Shown: in pieces, positions 25,471 to 34,382 of the stretch
Numbering within the stretch: the first letter of the stretch is position 1
How the letters are laid out: each line of letters begins with the position of its first letter
Assembly: GCA_011524755.1 (NCBI GenBank)
Contig: WTJR01000115.1
Coordinates: 1 to 42,386 of the forward strand
Source: Halieaceae bacterium
GTDB lineage: Bacteria; Pseudomonadota; Gammaproteobacteria; Pseudomonadales; Halieaceae
Length of the DNA stretch: 42,386 bases
Direction: 5' to 3'
Program-made: the position numbers and the translations under genes
The notes under the pieces: generated by a model
Told to the model about the DNA's origin: nothing
The model's input: only the letters and a program-made list of their open reading frames with translations
Database searches by the model: none

Positions 25471-26295
25471 ATGCCCAAGGCATCAAAACGCGGCAGCGCA
25501 TCGCGACCGAAAACGCATGCGCCCCGAAAGCGTTTTGGTCAGAACTTTCTAACCGATCAGAGTGTTATTTCTGCCATCGCCCGTGCAATCAATCCGCAGA
25601 AAGATGACAACGTCGTGGAAATTGGGCCCGGCCAGGGTGCACTGACTGATGCGCTATTTGAAAGCGGTTGTGCCATCAAAGCGATTGAAATAGATCGTGA
25701 CTTACAATCTCAGTTGCGAGTCATGTTTTTTAATCGAGATTTCACACTATTCAATTTCGATGCACTTAAATTTGATTTCAACGAATTATCGGACGGTGAT
25801 CACGATTTAAGAATTGTTGGAAACCTTCCTTATAATATTTCGACTCCGTTGATATTCAAACTGCTAACGCATTTGCCGATCGTTCGTGACATGCACTTCA
25901 TGTTACAGAAAGAAGTGGTCGATAGATTAGCGGCGCGCCCCGGTAATAAACACTGGGGAAGATTGAGCGTTATGACTCAGGTCGATTGCGATGTAGAACA
26001 TTTATTCGACGTGCCACCAGAGGCTTTTTATCCGCAACCCAAAGTGCAGTCGGCGATCGTTCGGTTAACACCTAAGATGATATCTCACCGTCCCGAGTGT
26101 TCTCGTGAGGAGCTTGGAAAACTCGTTCAATTGGCGTTTGCACAACGACGAAAAACGCTGCGGAATAATCTTCGGGGCGTTATCGATGATTCTGTCATGC
26201 AGCGGCTGGGGATTGATCCGGCCTGCCGTGCGGAGACGCTGACGCTGGATCAACTTATGGACTTGAGCCTGGAGCTTCCCCGAGCGGCTATCTGA
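25471..26295 (+). CDS. ksgA: 16S rRNA dimethyladenosine transferase
   Basis: Dimethylates two adjacent adenosines near the 3' end of 16S rRNA (also called rsmA). Motifs: RKRFGQNFLTD, the SAM-binding VEIGPGQGALTDAL, and the catalytic NLPYNIST. The C-terminal helical domain contains FAQRRKTLRNNL. The basic N-terminal tail of about 20 residues is longer than in E. coli. It follows the H-NS-like gene by 13 bases instead of following pdxA. apaG, usually next, is missing; apaH comes after 57 bases. Confidence 0.95.
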   Translation: MPKASKRGSASRPKTHAPRKRFGQNFLTDQSVISAIARAINPQKDDNVVEIGPGQGALTDALFESGCAIKAIEIDRDLQSQLRVMFFNRDFTLFNFDALKFDFNELSDGDHDLRIVGNLPYNISTPLIFKLLTHLPIVRDMHFMLQKEVVDRLAARPGNKHWGRLSVMTQVDCDVEHLFDVPPEAFYPQPKVQSAIVRLTPKMISHRPECSREELGKLVQLAFAQRRKTLRNNLRGVIDDSVMQRLGIDPACRAETLTLDQLMDLSLELPRAAI

Positions 26296-26303
26296 TTCTC
26301 CGC

Positions 26304-26324
26304 CGCCCAGTTACACTTTGGGCG
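26304..26324 (+). other. Small hairpin between ksgA and apaH
   Basis: CGCCCA (26304-26309) and TGGGCG (26319-26324) form a perfect 6-bp stem with a 9-base loop in the 57-base ksgA-apaH gap. No T-run follows, so it is not a normal intrinsic terminator. It may stabilise or mark a processing point in the message where apaG would usually lie. Confidence 0.35.
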
Positions 26325-26352
26325 AACCAAATCTAAATCAACAGGATTGAAC

Positions 26353-27165
26353 ATGGCGACCTACGTGGTGGGCGACATTCAGGGATGCTTTGACCAGTTT
26401 CAGTGCCTACTGGAAAAGGTCAGTTTTAATCCTGACAGGGACGTAATTTGGAGTGTGGGTGATTTAATCAACCGCGGATCCAACAACCTTGCAACACTGC
26501 GCTGGTTTCACGAGCGGCGTGATAATGCCGTGGTTGTACTAGGTAATCACGATCTACACCTAATGGCTGTTTCAGCAGGCGCACGAAAAATGAGTAAGTC
26601 AGATAATTTTGATGACATTCTCGATGCGCCAGACCGAGAGACACTGATCGAGTGGCTTCATCACCAGCCGCTGATGCACCACGAGCATGGTGTGACACTA
26701 GTACACGCAGGCATCCCCCCCTTTTGGTCGGTTAGCGAAGCGCTTGATCGCGCGGCCGAAGTCGAGAAGGTCTTGCGAGGGCCTGATTGCATTCGATTCT
26801 TCAATGCCATGTATGGCAATGATCCCATTGTCTGGGACGATCAGCTCACCGGCATGACTCGGCTTCGGGTTATCACGAATTACCTCACCCGCATGCGCTA
26901 TTGCACAAAGAAAGGAAAGTTGGACCTTATTAGTAAAGGGCCAACGCCGACGGCCAATGCGCTCAAAGGAAAGAAAGTCGCGCCCTGGTTTAGCCACGAG
27001 GCTAGACGCACAAAAGACGATGTTGTGATTTTTGGTCACTGGGCGTCTATTGATGGCGTGACTGACTCACCCAACGTCATCGGACTCGATACCGGCTGTG
27101 TCTGGGGAAATAAAATGACACTTATGGCGCTCGAGTCCCGCACCTTCTATCGGTGCAATTGCTAA
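26353..27165 (+). CDS. apaH: Bis(5'-nucleosyl)-tetraphosphatase, symmetrical
   Basis: Metallophosphatase that splits Ap4A into two ADP and can remove Np4 caps from RNA. The phosphoesterase motifs are GDIQGC, GDLINRGSN and GNHD, with a later VHAGIPP and GHWA. Start at ATG 26353; the TTG two codons upstream is less likely. The product has 270 residues. The stop TAA overlaps the cca ATG by one base, so cca is coupled to it. Confidence 0.95.
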   Translation: MATYVVGDIQGCFDQFQCLLEKVSFNPDRDVIWSVGDLINRGSNNLATLRWFHERRDNAVVVLGNHDLHLMAVSAGARKMSKSDNFDDILDAPDRETLIEWLHHQPLMHHEHGVTLVHAGIPPFWSVSEALDRAAEVEKVLRGPDCIRFFNAMYGNDPIVWDDQLTGMTRLRVITNYLTRMRYCTKKGKLDLISKGPTPTANALKGKKVAPWFSHEARRTKDDVVIFGHWASIDGVTDSPNVIGLDTGCVWGNKMTLMALESRTFYRCNC

Positions 27166-28271
27166 TGATGACCTTTGATCTAGCGCCGACAGCACGGATC
27201 TATAAGGTAGGCGGAGCAGTCAGAGACACCCTCTTGAACTACCCACACAGCGAGACCGACTGGGTGGTCGTCGGTGCCACGCCTGAGGCTCTGCTGGCAT
27301 CAGGATTTAAGCAGGTGGGCGCCGATTTCCCAGTTTTTCTCCATCCGGAAACAGGCGAGGAATTCGCCCTGGCGAGAACCGAGCGTAAGTCAGGTCAGGG
27401 TTACCACGGCTTTACGGTTCATGCTGACCCATCGGTGACGCTTGAAGAAGATCTTCTCCGGCGCGACCTCACCATAAACGCCATGGCGTTGGATGAGCAC
27501 GGTGATCTCATCGACCCCTATGGAGGGCAGCGTGACCTCGACGCAAAGGTGTTGCGGCACGTTTCCGCTAATTTCTCAGAGGATCCGTTGAGAGTACTTC
27601 GTACCTGCCGGTTTGCTGCACGCTACCACCACCTAGGCTTCACGGTGGCCGAAAAAACCATGCAGCTGATGCGCGATATTGTCAGAAGCGGCGAGTTATC
27701 GGCGCTGGCTCCCGATCGAGTATGGCGCGAGACAGAGAGAGCGCTTAACGAGCGCACACCTCGAACCTATTTTTCGCTGTTACGGACACTAGGCGCAGAC
27801 AAAATCGTTCTCCCCTTTGCAGTAACTGACAACTCACTCGATGCACTCGACTCAATGGCCTCTATCGCGCCAAACAGTCTTCACCGGTGGGCTGGGCTCG
27901 CGTCATCTGCTGCCGCAAATACACAAACCGTCACGCCGGTCATCAACATTCCAAAACGCTACGACCAATTGGCCGCGCGAGTTCAACGTTATCGAGGCAG
28001 TCCCCCACAAACCCCTGAAGATACGCTGGCATTTCTTGAGCATTTCGATGCGTTCAGGCAGGGCTCCCAACTAGCAGATGGGCTCGCGGTGCTCGGTGCC
28101 ATCGATGAGGCCTTTCACAAGACGCAGGTGGCCCGTATTGAGAAAGGAGATCAGTTGGCGGCGAGTATTCGCGGCGAGCAATTTATTGAGCAGGGTTTAA
28201 AAGGGCCTGAGATTAAGGCAGCCATATCAGCAGAGCGCCTGCGTCAATTGGATGCGCTGCTTAATGACTAG
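27165..28271 (+). CDS. cca: CCA-adding tRNA nucleotidyltransferase, without recognisable HD motifs
   Basis: Adds or repairs the 3' CCA of tRNAs. The class II head and neck domains are clear: KVGGAVRD, DWVVVG, the RRDLTINAMA element, DPYGGQRDL, EDPLRVLRTCRFAARY and the nucleotide-selecting PDRVWRETE. In E. coli the first metal-binding pair is D-x-D before WVVVG; here it reads E-T-D. The C-terminal part is shorter (about 368 residues against 412), and the HD-phosphohydrolase motifs of the E. coli enzyme cannot be found. It starts at ATG 27165 overlapping the apaH stop. Confidence 0.92.
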   Translation: MMTFDLAPTARIYKVGGAVRDTLLNYPHSETDWVVVGATPEALLASGFKQVGADFPVFLHPETGEEFALARTERKSGQGYHGFTVHADPSVTLEEDLLRRDLTINAMALDEHGDLIDPYGGQRDLDAKVLRHVSANFSEDPLRVLRTCRFAARYHHLGFTVAEKTMQLMRDIVRSGELSALAPDRVWRETERALNERTPRTYFSLLRTLGADKIVLPFAVTDNSLDALDSMASIAPNSLHRWAGLASSAAANTQTVTPVINIPKRYDQLAARVQRYRGSPPQTPEDTLAFLEHFDAFRQGSQLADGLAVLGAIDEAFHKTQVARIEKGDQLAASIRGEQFIEQGLKGPEIKAAISAERLRQLDALLND

Positions 28272-28280
28272 TCCTTCCCG

Positions 28281-28640
28281 CTAAAGACTGCGAGCAAGCG
28301 TCAGTGATACGCCAACGCATGAAGCGGCTGGAACGGCGCCCGGCTTATTGATATGCACGGTTACCTGACTTACCGGCCAACGGTCAAAAATCTCATCGAT
28401 GATTGCCTTGGATAACGCCTCGAGTAATTCGAATTGCGAGGCGGAGACGAACGACATCACATGTTCGGATATTGCGGCGTAGTCGAGCGCGTGACACAGA
28501 TCATCGGTTTCGGCAGCCAAACCGAAATCCGCCGTCAACTCCAGGTCGATTTCGAGGCGCTGCTTTATGGTCCGTTCCCAGTCATAGCAGCCAATAATTG
28601 TCTCGGGCTGCAATCCGCAGATCCTAACGACCCCGTTCAT
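28281..28640 (-). CDS. folB: Dihydroneopterin aldolase
   Basis: Splits dihydroneopterin to the hydroxymethyl-dihydropterin used for folate. The 119-residue protein has the family's N-terminal QPETIIGCYDWER segment with the conserved Glu and Tyr, the central LDYAAISE and ELLEALSKAI, and the C-terminal VHINKPGAVP with the conserved lysine. The ATG overlaps the tsaD stop by four bases. It ends ten bases from the convergent cca stop. Confidence 0.93.
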   Translation of the reverse strand: MNGVVRICGLQPETIIGCYDWERTIKQRLEIDLELTADFGLAAETDDLCHALDYAAISEHVMSFVSASQFELLEALSKAIIDEIFDRWPVSQVTVHINKPGAVPAASCVGVSLTLARSL

Positions 28641-29680
28641 GCGGCCTCACCATCAACCGGTGGTACCAGCTCAGTGATTGGCCAGCGCGCGCGAACCGAT
28701 GGTGACTCCGAATCACGCTCACCGCGAGCGAGACGAAGGGCCCCTGCGTAGGCGATCATGGCGCCGTTATCCGTGCAGAGACTTGGGGCGGGATATATCA
28801 CCTGCGCGCCATCTTTCCCCAATGCTTCTGCCAGACGCTCACGCAATCGCCGGTTTGCACTGACGCCGCCTGCCATGACGAGAGTGGATACCCCCTCCTG
28901 CTTCAGCGCCCTTCTGCACTTAATGAGCAACGTGTCCACAACCGCCTCCTCGAAGCAGCGCGCAACATCAGCCCTGGCTTGCTCATCGAGTGAGTCAGCA
29001 TCCGACAGCTGCTTGATGCAGGTACCTACATGGGTTTTTAACCCTGAAAAACTAAAGTCCAGCCCAGGATGCTTCACCATAGGCCGGGGGAAATCGAAGC
29101 GATCCGGATTACCCGTTTGAGCCAAGGCTGCCACATGCGGACCGCCGGGATAGGGTAGGTCGAGCAATTTAGCCGTCTTGTCGAAAGCCTCCCCTGCCGC
29201 ATCGTCAACAGACTCACCCAAAAGCCGATAGTCTCCGAACGCATCCGCTCTAATAAGCTGCGTATGGCCACCTGACACCAGCAGCGCTACGAAGGGATAA
29301 TCGGGCGGTTCGTCGGATAAAAGGGGCGCCATTAAATGCCCCTCCATGTGATGAACTCCCAACGACGGCACCCCCAATCCCGCGGCAATGGATCGAGCGA
29401 CAGTCGCACCCACAATAAGCGCACCAAGCAACCCTGGGCCCGACGTGTAAGCAACCGCATCGATATCAGTCTTATCAAGACACGCATCAGATAGAACGCG
29501 GTCAATGAGCGGCAAGGTCTTTCGAATATGGTCTCGAGAGGCCAGCTCGGGCACCACGCCACCATACTCCGCGTGCACTGCCACTTGCGAATAGAGCGCC
29601 TCGGACAATAAACCCCGCTGAGTGTCGTACAGCGCAACACCTGTCTCGTCGCAACTGGTTTCCAAGCCCAAAACAACCAA
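28637..29680 (-). CDS. tsaD: tRNA threonylcarbamoyladenosine transferase TsaD
   Basis: Transfers the threonylcarbamoyl group to A37 of tRNAs reading ANN codons. The protein of 347 residues starts with VVLGLETSCDETG and has the iron-binding histidines in VHHMEGHL, the nucleotide-binding VSGGHTQL, GGVSANRRLRERL and a late CTDNGAMIAYAG. The start is TTG at 29680, which matches the normal N-terminus of the family; GAGAG is about 10 bases upstream. It is divergent from rpsU, as in E. coli and many relatives. Confidence 0.95.
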   Translation of the reverse strand: MVVLGLETSCDETGVALYDTQRGLLSEALYSQVAVHAEYGGVVPELASRDHIRKTLPLIDRVLSDACLDKTDIDAVAYTSGPGLLGALIVGATVARSIAAGLGVPSLGVHHMEGHLMAPLLSDEPPDYPFVALLVSGGHTQLIRADAFGDYRLLGESVDDAAGEAFDKTAKLLDLPYPGGPHVAALAQTGNPDRFDFPRPMVKHPGLDFSFSGLKTHVGTCIKQLSDADSLDEQARADVARCFEEAVVDTLLIKCRRALKQEGVSTLVMAGGVSANRRLRERLAEALGKDGAQVIYPAPSLCTDNGAMIAYAGALRLARGERDSESPSVRARWPITELVPPVDGEAA

Positions 29681-29727
29681 AATTCAGTGTCTCTCAAAAA
29701 ATGCGGAAGTTAGCACGTTGTTAGCCT

Positions 29728-29756
29728 TTGCAAAACGTCGCTGGCCTACCTATACT
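29728..29756 (+). promoter_or_regulatory. Sigma70 promoter for rpsU-yqeY-dnaG-rpoD
   Basis: TTGCAA (29728-29733), a spacer of exactly 17 bases and TATACT (29751-29756) give a strong sigma70 match. A very GC-rich discriminator (GCGCGCCC) follows, a feature of growth-rate and ppGpp-controlled promoters. Transcription would start near 29763, leaving a leader of about 55 bases before rpsU. Confidence 0.75.
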
Positions 29757-29817
29757 GCGCGCCCTTAAATTTGATGTGGCGACTACCCGCTCATCAGGAA
29801 ACGACAGGATTAGTTTA

Positions 29818-30033
29818 ATGCCTTCAGTAAAGGTAAAAGAAAACGAGCCCTTTGACGTTGCTTTACGCCGATTCAAGCGTTCGTGCGAAAAAGCCGGTCT
29901 TCTGGCCGAAGTTCGCAAGCGCGAGCACTACGAAAAGCCGACCACGGTTCGCAAGCGTGCCGCTGCTGCAGCTGTGAAGCGTCACCTCAAGAAAATGTCT
30001 CGGGAAAACCGCAAGCGCCAGCGTTTGTACTAA
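29818..30033 (+). CDS. rpsU: 30S ribosomal protein S21
   Basis: Small-subunit protein needed for initiation on natural mRNAs. The 71-residue sequence PSVKVKENEPFDVALRRFKR with the basic C-terminus RENRKRQRLY matches the family. The ATG at 29818 follows AGGAT by 7 bases; the longer open frame from 29728 begins in the promoter. First gene of the macromolecular synthesis operon rpsU-yqeY-dnaG-rpoD. Confidence 0.97.
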   Translation: MPSVKVKENEPFDVALRRFKRSCEKAGLLAEVRKREHYEKPTTVRKRAAAAAVKRHLKKMSRENRKRQRLY

Positions 30034-30052
30034 GACCCAACCGACTAGCGAG

Positions 30053-30511
30053 ATGACTGATTCCGAAAATTTAGTCGCCCGAATCAAGGCCTCAATGAAA
30101 GAGGCCATGAAGGCACGCGAAAAAGAGCGTCTCGCCACCATCCGGCTGATTCAGGCCGAATTCAAACGCGTTGAAGTTGACGAGCGAATCGAAATCGATG
30201 ACGCAAGAGCGCTTGCGATCATGGATAAGATGGTCAAGCAACGTCGGGATTCTATAAGCCAGTTTGAGAGCGCAGGCCGTGACGAATTAGCCGCTATTGA
30301 GCGAGCCGAAATCAACGTCATTCAAGAATTCCTCCCACAGCAACTCAGCGAAGATGAAATCCTCGCTATCATCGACGATGCGCTGAGCGGTATCGACGCG
30401 ACGGGCATGGCTGCCATGGGGCCGCTGATGGGTGTCATCAAGCCCAAATTGCAGGGTCGTGCCGACATGGGTGCCGTATCCAAGTTAGTTAAGGCTAAAC
30501 TGACGTCTTAA
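30053..30511 (+). CDS. yqeY: GatB/YqeY domain protein
   Basis: Protein of 152 residues, the free-standing form of the tRNA-binding YqeY domain found at the C-terminus of GatB. The family pattern is visible in RLIQAEFKRVEVDERI, MVKQRRDSISQFESAGRDELAAIE and EINVIQEFLPQQLS, with GPLMGVIKPKLQGRADMGAVSKLVK at the end. Its exact role is unsettled; tRNA-related function is inferred from the domain. It sits 19 bases after rpsU and 22 before dnaG, a common arrangement. Confidence 0.92.
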   Translation: MTDSENLVARIKASMKEAMKAREKERLATIRLIQAEFKRVEVDERIEIDDARALAIMDKMVKQRRDSISQFESAGRDELAAIERAEINVIQEFLPQQLSEDEILAIIDDALSGIDATGMAAMGPLMGVIKPKLQGRADMGAVSKLVKAKLTS

Positions 30512-30533
30512 TCACCGGCTAAGGTCATCCAAC

Positions 30534-32399
30534 ATGGCCCGACTTCCACAGGCATTTATCGACCAAGTCCTTGACCGGACCGACATTGTTGATGTGGTTG
30601 ATCGCCGGGTAAAACTAAAAAAGGCGGGCAAGAACTACTCAGCCTGCTGCCCATTCCATCAGGAAAAAACCCCTTCCTTTTCTGTTAATCCAGAAAAGCA
30701 GTTCTATTACTGCTTTGGCTGCGGTGCAGGTGGCAACGCGCTGGGCTTTGTAATGGATTACGAGCGGATGGAGTTTCGCGAGGCCATTGAGTCCCTCGCA
30801 CAAGCAGCCGGCATGGAACTGCCAGCAGAAGAAGCTGACGCTACTCCTCAGATAGATCATCAAAAACCCCTTTATGAGTCCATGGAGAAAGCGACGCGAT
30901 TATATGAGTCACTTCTGCGGAAGCATCCCACTCGGGGGCGTGTTGTCGACTACCTTAAACAACGCGGTTTATCAGGTGAGATCGCCCGAGACTTTCGACT
31001 GGGTTTTGCGCCTGAAGGGTGGGATAACCTCATGACCACCCTGTCGTCGGAAGAAGATATTGATCATGCACTAACGGCAGGGCTCTTAATTGAAAATGAC
31101 TCGGGGCGAAAATACGATCGTTTCAGAGATCGCGTTATTTTCCCGATCGTGAATCAACGGGGTAAAGTCATTGCAATGGGTGGCAGAGTACTGGGCGATG
31201 GAAAACCCAAGTATCTCAATTCACCCGAGACGCCGCTGTTTTCAAAGTCGCATGAGCTTTACGGTCTCCACCATATCCGCAAATTTGCGAAGAACCTCTC
31301 GCGCATTGTCGTCGTGGAGGGCTACATGGATGTTATTGCGCTAGCGCAATTTGGCATCCATTACGCCGTAGCGACATTGGGAACGTCAGTAGGCAAGCCG
31401 CATTTAGAAATGCTTTTCCGGCGCGTAGATCAAGTCGTTTTCTGCTTCGATGGTGACGAAGCCGGCAGGAAAGCCGCGTTCAGAGGTATGGAAGCCGCCC
31501 TGCCCATGATGGAAGACGGACGCCAAGTGAAATTCCTCTTCCTCCCAGAGGGCGAGGATCCGGACAGTGTCGTGCGCAACAAGGGCTCCCAACACCTCGA
31601 GCATTTATTCGATAACGCTGATCCTCTGGAGACTTTCCTGTTCGATCAAATGGCACAGGGAATCGATCTCGACACCATGGATGGCAAAGCGCGGCTGTCA
31701 AAACTGGTAGCGCCCTACATCAACCTCATTCCTGATGGTGTGTTTAAAACGCTCTTGTTCAAGTCGCTCGCTACTCGCACGGATATGGATGTCGAAAGCT
31801 TGCGGCGATTGAGAGAAATTGAAAAGCCCGTGACAACTGACTACGACTCCGCTCCCGGACCAGAGCCTGGCGAGATACAAAGCGAAGCTGACGCGCCCTT
31901 TGATTATCCTGAGGGATATGAGCCGCCTCACGACAGCGAAAATCACTATGGGGCCCCGGTGCATTTGGAGCCTCATAGTGCTGTCCTCTTGCGAGCGCTG
32001 GGCTTACTTGTCCTCAAGCCATCCTCTGCAAGCGCGATAACGGATGAACTGCTACCCGAGCAAGGCGGGATGCTCAGTAACTTGCTTCACGACGTTGTAA
32101 AACAGGTGCGTGAAACTCCCGACCTCAGCACTGCCGCCCTACTCGGCTACTGGATGGGCACAGATGAAGGCGAACTGCTGAGTGAGGCCGCGGCGAAAGA
32201 GGTCATCGATGATGAACAGCACATTAGCGAACATCTGATGGCGATCCTAAATAAGCTTTCGAGAGATCGGCATGTCACTCTTTTGCGTAAACGCGCTGAA
32301 ACATTGAAATCTGTGGCCTACACTGACTTGAGCAACGAGCAAAAGCGCGAGCTCGTAGCACTGACGACTGAGATAAGACAACTCTCTGGACGAAATTAA
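30534..32399 (+). CDS. dnaG: DNA primase
   Basis: Makes RNA primers at the replication fork. The N-terminal zinc-binding domain reads CCPFHQEKTPSF and YYCFGCG. The core has FRDRVIFPI, GRVLGDGKPKYLNSPET and the TOPRIM motifs VVEGYMDVIAL and FDGDEAGRKA. A linker rich in acidic residues leads to the C-terminal helical DnaB-interaction domain. The length of 621 residues is slightly above E. coli. AAGGTC precedes the ATG. Confidence 0.96.
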   Translation: MARLPQAFIDQVLDRTDIVDVVDRRVKLKKAGKNYSACCPFHQEKTPSFSVNPEKQFYYCFGCGAGGNALGFVMDYERMEFREAIESLAQAAGMELPAEEADATPQIDHQKPLYESMEKATRLYESLLRKHPTRGRVVDYLKQRGLSGEIARDFRLGFAPEGWDNLMTTLSSEEDIDHALTAGLLIENDSGRKYDRFRDRVIFPIVNQRGKVIAMGGRVLGDGKPKYLNSPETPLFSKSHELYGLHHIRKFAKNLSRIVVVEGYMDVIALAQFGIHYAVATLGTSVGKPHLEMLFRRVDQVVFCFDGDEAGRKAAFRGMEAALPMMEDGRQVKFLFLPEGEDPDSVVRNKGSQHLEHLFDNADPLETFLFDQMAQGIDLDTMDGKARLSKLVAPYINLIPDGVFKTLLFKSLATRTDMDVESLRRLREIEKPVTTDYDSAPGPEPGEIQSEADAPFDYPEGYEPPHDSENHYGAPVHLEPHSAVLLRALGLLVLKPSSASAITDELLPEQGGMLSNLLHDVVKQVRETPDLSTAALLGYWMGTDEGELLSEAAAKEVIDDEQHISEHLMAILNKLSRDRHVTLLRKRAETLKSVAYTDLSNEQKRELVALTTEIRQLSGRN

Positions 32400-32517
32400 C
32401 GCGCTGATCGTTCAGGGCGCGGAAATACTGATAAAAATTGAATAAAACGCTCAAAGTCCAAGTTTTGACATGGCTTATTGCACCTGCGACCGCTATTATT
32501 GCGGGCTTATTTTTTTT
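32400..32517 (+). promoter_or_regulatory. dnaG-rpoD leader with two hairpins and a T8 run
   Basis: The 144 bases between dnaG and rpoD hold two structures. At 32400-32421 CGCGCTGA and TCAG-GG-CGCG pair around TCGT, with a two-base bulge and no T-run, so it may be an mRNA processing or stability element. At 32490-32504 CCGC and GCGG flank TATTATT, followed after five bases by eight T residues (32510-32517), resembling a weak terminator or attenuator 26 bases before the rpoD ATG. TTGACA occurs at 32465, but the nearest good -10 (TATTAT, 32494) is 23 bases away, so an internal promoter is not convincing. Confidence 0.4.
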
Positions 32518-32543
32518 CGACCCCTTTTTCTCCGGACCGATAC

Positions 32544-34352
32544 ATGTCTGATTCGCTACAACAACAATCTCGCCTTAAGCAACTGATTGCAAAAGGCAAA
32601 GAGCAAGGCTACCTGACGTATGCCGAGGTGAACGATCACCTTCCTCAGGATATTTCAGAACCGGACCAGGTCGAAGACATCATTCAGATGATCAATGACA
32701 TGGGCATTCAGGTGTTCGAACAGGCGCCTGATGCCGATGAACTGTTGTTAACAGAGGGCGATCGCTCAGCAGACGAAATCGCTGCTGCCGAGGCCGCAGC
32801 CGCACTGGCCGCCGTTGAGAACGAGGCGGGAAGAACCACTGATCCTGTGCGCATGTACATGCGCGAAATGGGCACCGTCGAACTTCTAACGCGTGAAGGC
32901 GAAATCGTTATTGCCAAGCGTATCGAGGAAGGCATTCGTGAACTGATGGCTGCCTTGGCCTTTTATCCGGGCATTGCTCGCAAACTGTGCGATGAGTACG
33001 ACCTGGTTGCCAAAGAAGAGCGGAAGCTCGCCGACATTCTGGTGGGTTATCTTGACCCGGCTGACCACGTGCCCTCAGCGCAGGAAATTGCGGAGCAGAA
33101 CGCGAACAACAACAGCGACGATTCTGAGGAAACAGCCGATACAGGCCCCGATCCTGTTGAAGCGAAAAAGCGTTTCACGGCATTGAAGCGCCAGTGCACG
33201 AAGACAGAGAAGACGCTGGAAGAAAAAGGCTACGACAGCAAAGAAGCTCAGAAAGAGATGGCCAAGCTGGGTGAACTCTTTAAGTTCTTCAAGCTGACGC
33301 CGCGCGTATTTGATCCACTGGTTGAAACACCCAGAGCAGTGCTGGCTATCGTCCGAGAGTCGGAGCGAGAACTCATGCGTATTGTGGTGCGCGAGTGCCG
33401 CATGGATCGTAAAGATTTCATCAAGAGCTTCCAGGGGTCGGAAAGCAACCTCAAGTGGATTGACGGTGCGACCAAAAAGGCAGACGTCGCCGAGCGCTTG
33501 GCAAATTATCGAGAAGACATTGTCCGACTGCAGAAACGCATTGCCATTATCGAGGACGAAGTCGGCCTATCCACGCTCGAGATCAAAGAGATTAACCGTC
33601 GCATGAGCATGGGCGAGGCGCGTGCGCGGCGGGCGAAGAAGGAAATGGTAGAAGCCAACCTTCGACTGGTTATTTCCATTGCAAAGAAATACACCAACCG
33701 CGGCCTTCAGTTCCTGGACCTCATCCAAGAGGGAAATATTGGTCTCATGAAGGCAGTTGATAAGTTTGAATATCGACGCGGCTACAAATTCTCTACCTAC
33801 GCGACGTGGTGGATTCGTCAGGCGATCACTCGATCGATTGCCGACCAGGCGCGCACCATTCGAATTCCTGTGCACATGATCGAAACGATCAACAAACTCA
33901 ATCGAATCTCTCGTCAGATGTTGCAGGAGATGGGTCGTGAGCCTACGCCTGAAGAGCTGGGTGAGCGCATGGACATGCCGGAAGACAAGGTGCGTAAGGT
34001 CCTGAAAATCGCTAAAGAGCCCATCTCGATGGAGACACCCATTGGCGATGATGAAGATTCGCATCTTGGCGATTTCATTGAGGACGTCACGATCGCAAGT
34101 CCCGTTGATGCCGCCACCGACGAAGGCCTGACCGAAGCGACGCGTGAAGTCCTAGGCGGTCTGACTGCCAGAGAGGCCAAGGTGCTCCGTATGCGGTTCG
34201 GCATCGATATGAATACGGACCACACGCTTGAGGAAGTCGGTAAGCAGTTTGACGTGACTCGTGAGCGTATTCGTCAGATTGAAGCCAAGGCGCTGCGAAA
34301 ACTTCGCCACCCGACTCGGTCTGATTACCTGAGAAGCTTCCTCGACGACTGA
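32544..34352 (+). CDS. rpoD: RNA polymerase sigma factor RpoD (sigma70)
   Basis: Primary sigma factor. Start at ATG 32544 gives 602 residues beginning SDSLQQQSRLKQLIAKGKEQGYLTYAEVNDHLP, the standard region 1.1; the frame upstream to 32478 lies in the leader. Region 1.2 (DPVRMYMREMG), a non-conserved acidic insert (about residues 170-250), region 2 (ANLRLVISIAKKYTNRG, FEYRRGYKFSTYATWWIRQAI), region 3 and region 4 with the -35-recognition helix (VTRERIRQIEAKALRKLR) are all intact. The gene ends 30 bases from the convergent Coq4-like gene. Confidence 0.97.
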   Translation: MSDSLQQQSRLKQLIAKGKEQGYLTYAEVNDHLPQDISEPDQVEDIIQMINDMGIQVFEQAPDADELLLTEGDRSADEIAAAEAAAALAAVENEAGRTTDPVRMYMREMGTVELLTREGEIVIAKRIEEGIRELMAALAFYPGIARKLCDEYDLVAKEERKLADILVGYLDPADHVPSAQEIAEQNANNNSDDSEETADTGPDPVEAKKRFTALKRQCTKTEKTLEEKGYDSKEAQKEMAKLGELFKFFKLTPRVFDPLVETPRAVLAIVRESERELMRIVVRECRMDRKDFIKSFQGSESNLKWIDGATKKADVAERLANYREDIVRLQKRIAIIEDEVGLSTLEIKEINRRMSMGEARARRAKKEMVEANLRLVISIAKKYTNRGLQFLDLIQEGNIGLMKAVDKFEYRRGYKFSTYATWWIRQAITRSIADQARTIRIPVHMIETINKLNRISRQMLQEMGREPTPEELGERMDMPEDKVRKVLKIAKEPISMETPIGDDEDSHLGDFIEDVTIASPVDAATDEGLTEATREVLGGLTAREAKVLRMRFGIDMNTDHTLEEVGKQFDVTRERIRQIEAKALRKLRHPTRSDYLRSFLDD

Positions 34353-34362
34353 GTCGTCTGAG
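34341..34362 (+). terminator. Hairpin over the rpoD stop codon
   Basis: GACGAC (34344-34349) and GTCGTC (34353-34358) pair with the rpoD stop codon TGA as the loop. The flanking CTC and GAG extend the stem by three pairs around a one-base bulge. The downstream tract (GGGTTGTTCT) is only weakly T-rich, so this is at best an imperfect terminator or a 3'-end stability element of the rpsU-rpoD message. Confidence 0.35.
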
Positions 34363-34382
34363 CGGCGGGTTGTTCTAAAGCG

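Noticed and set aside
33567..34064. Long antisense frame inside rpoD.
   Set aside because: Conserved sigma-factor codons on the other strand explain it; no independent signal for a gene.
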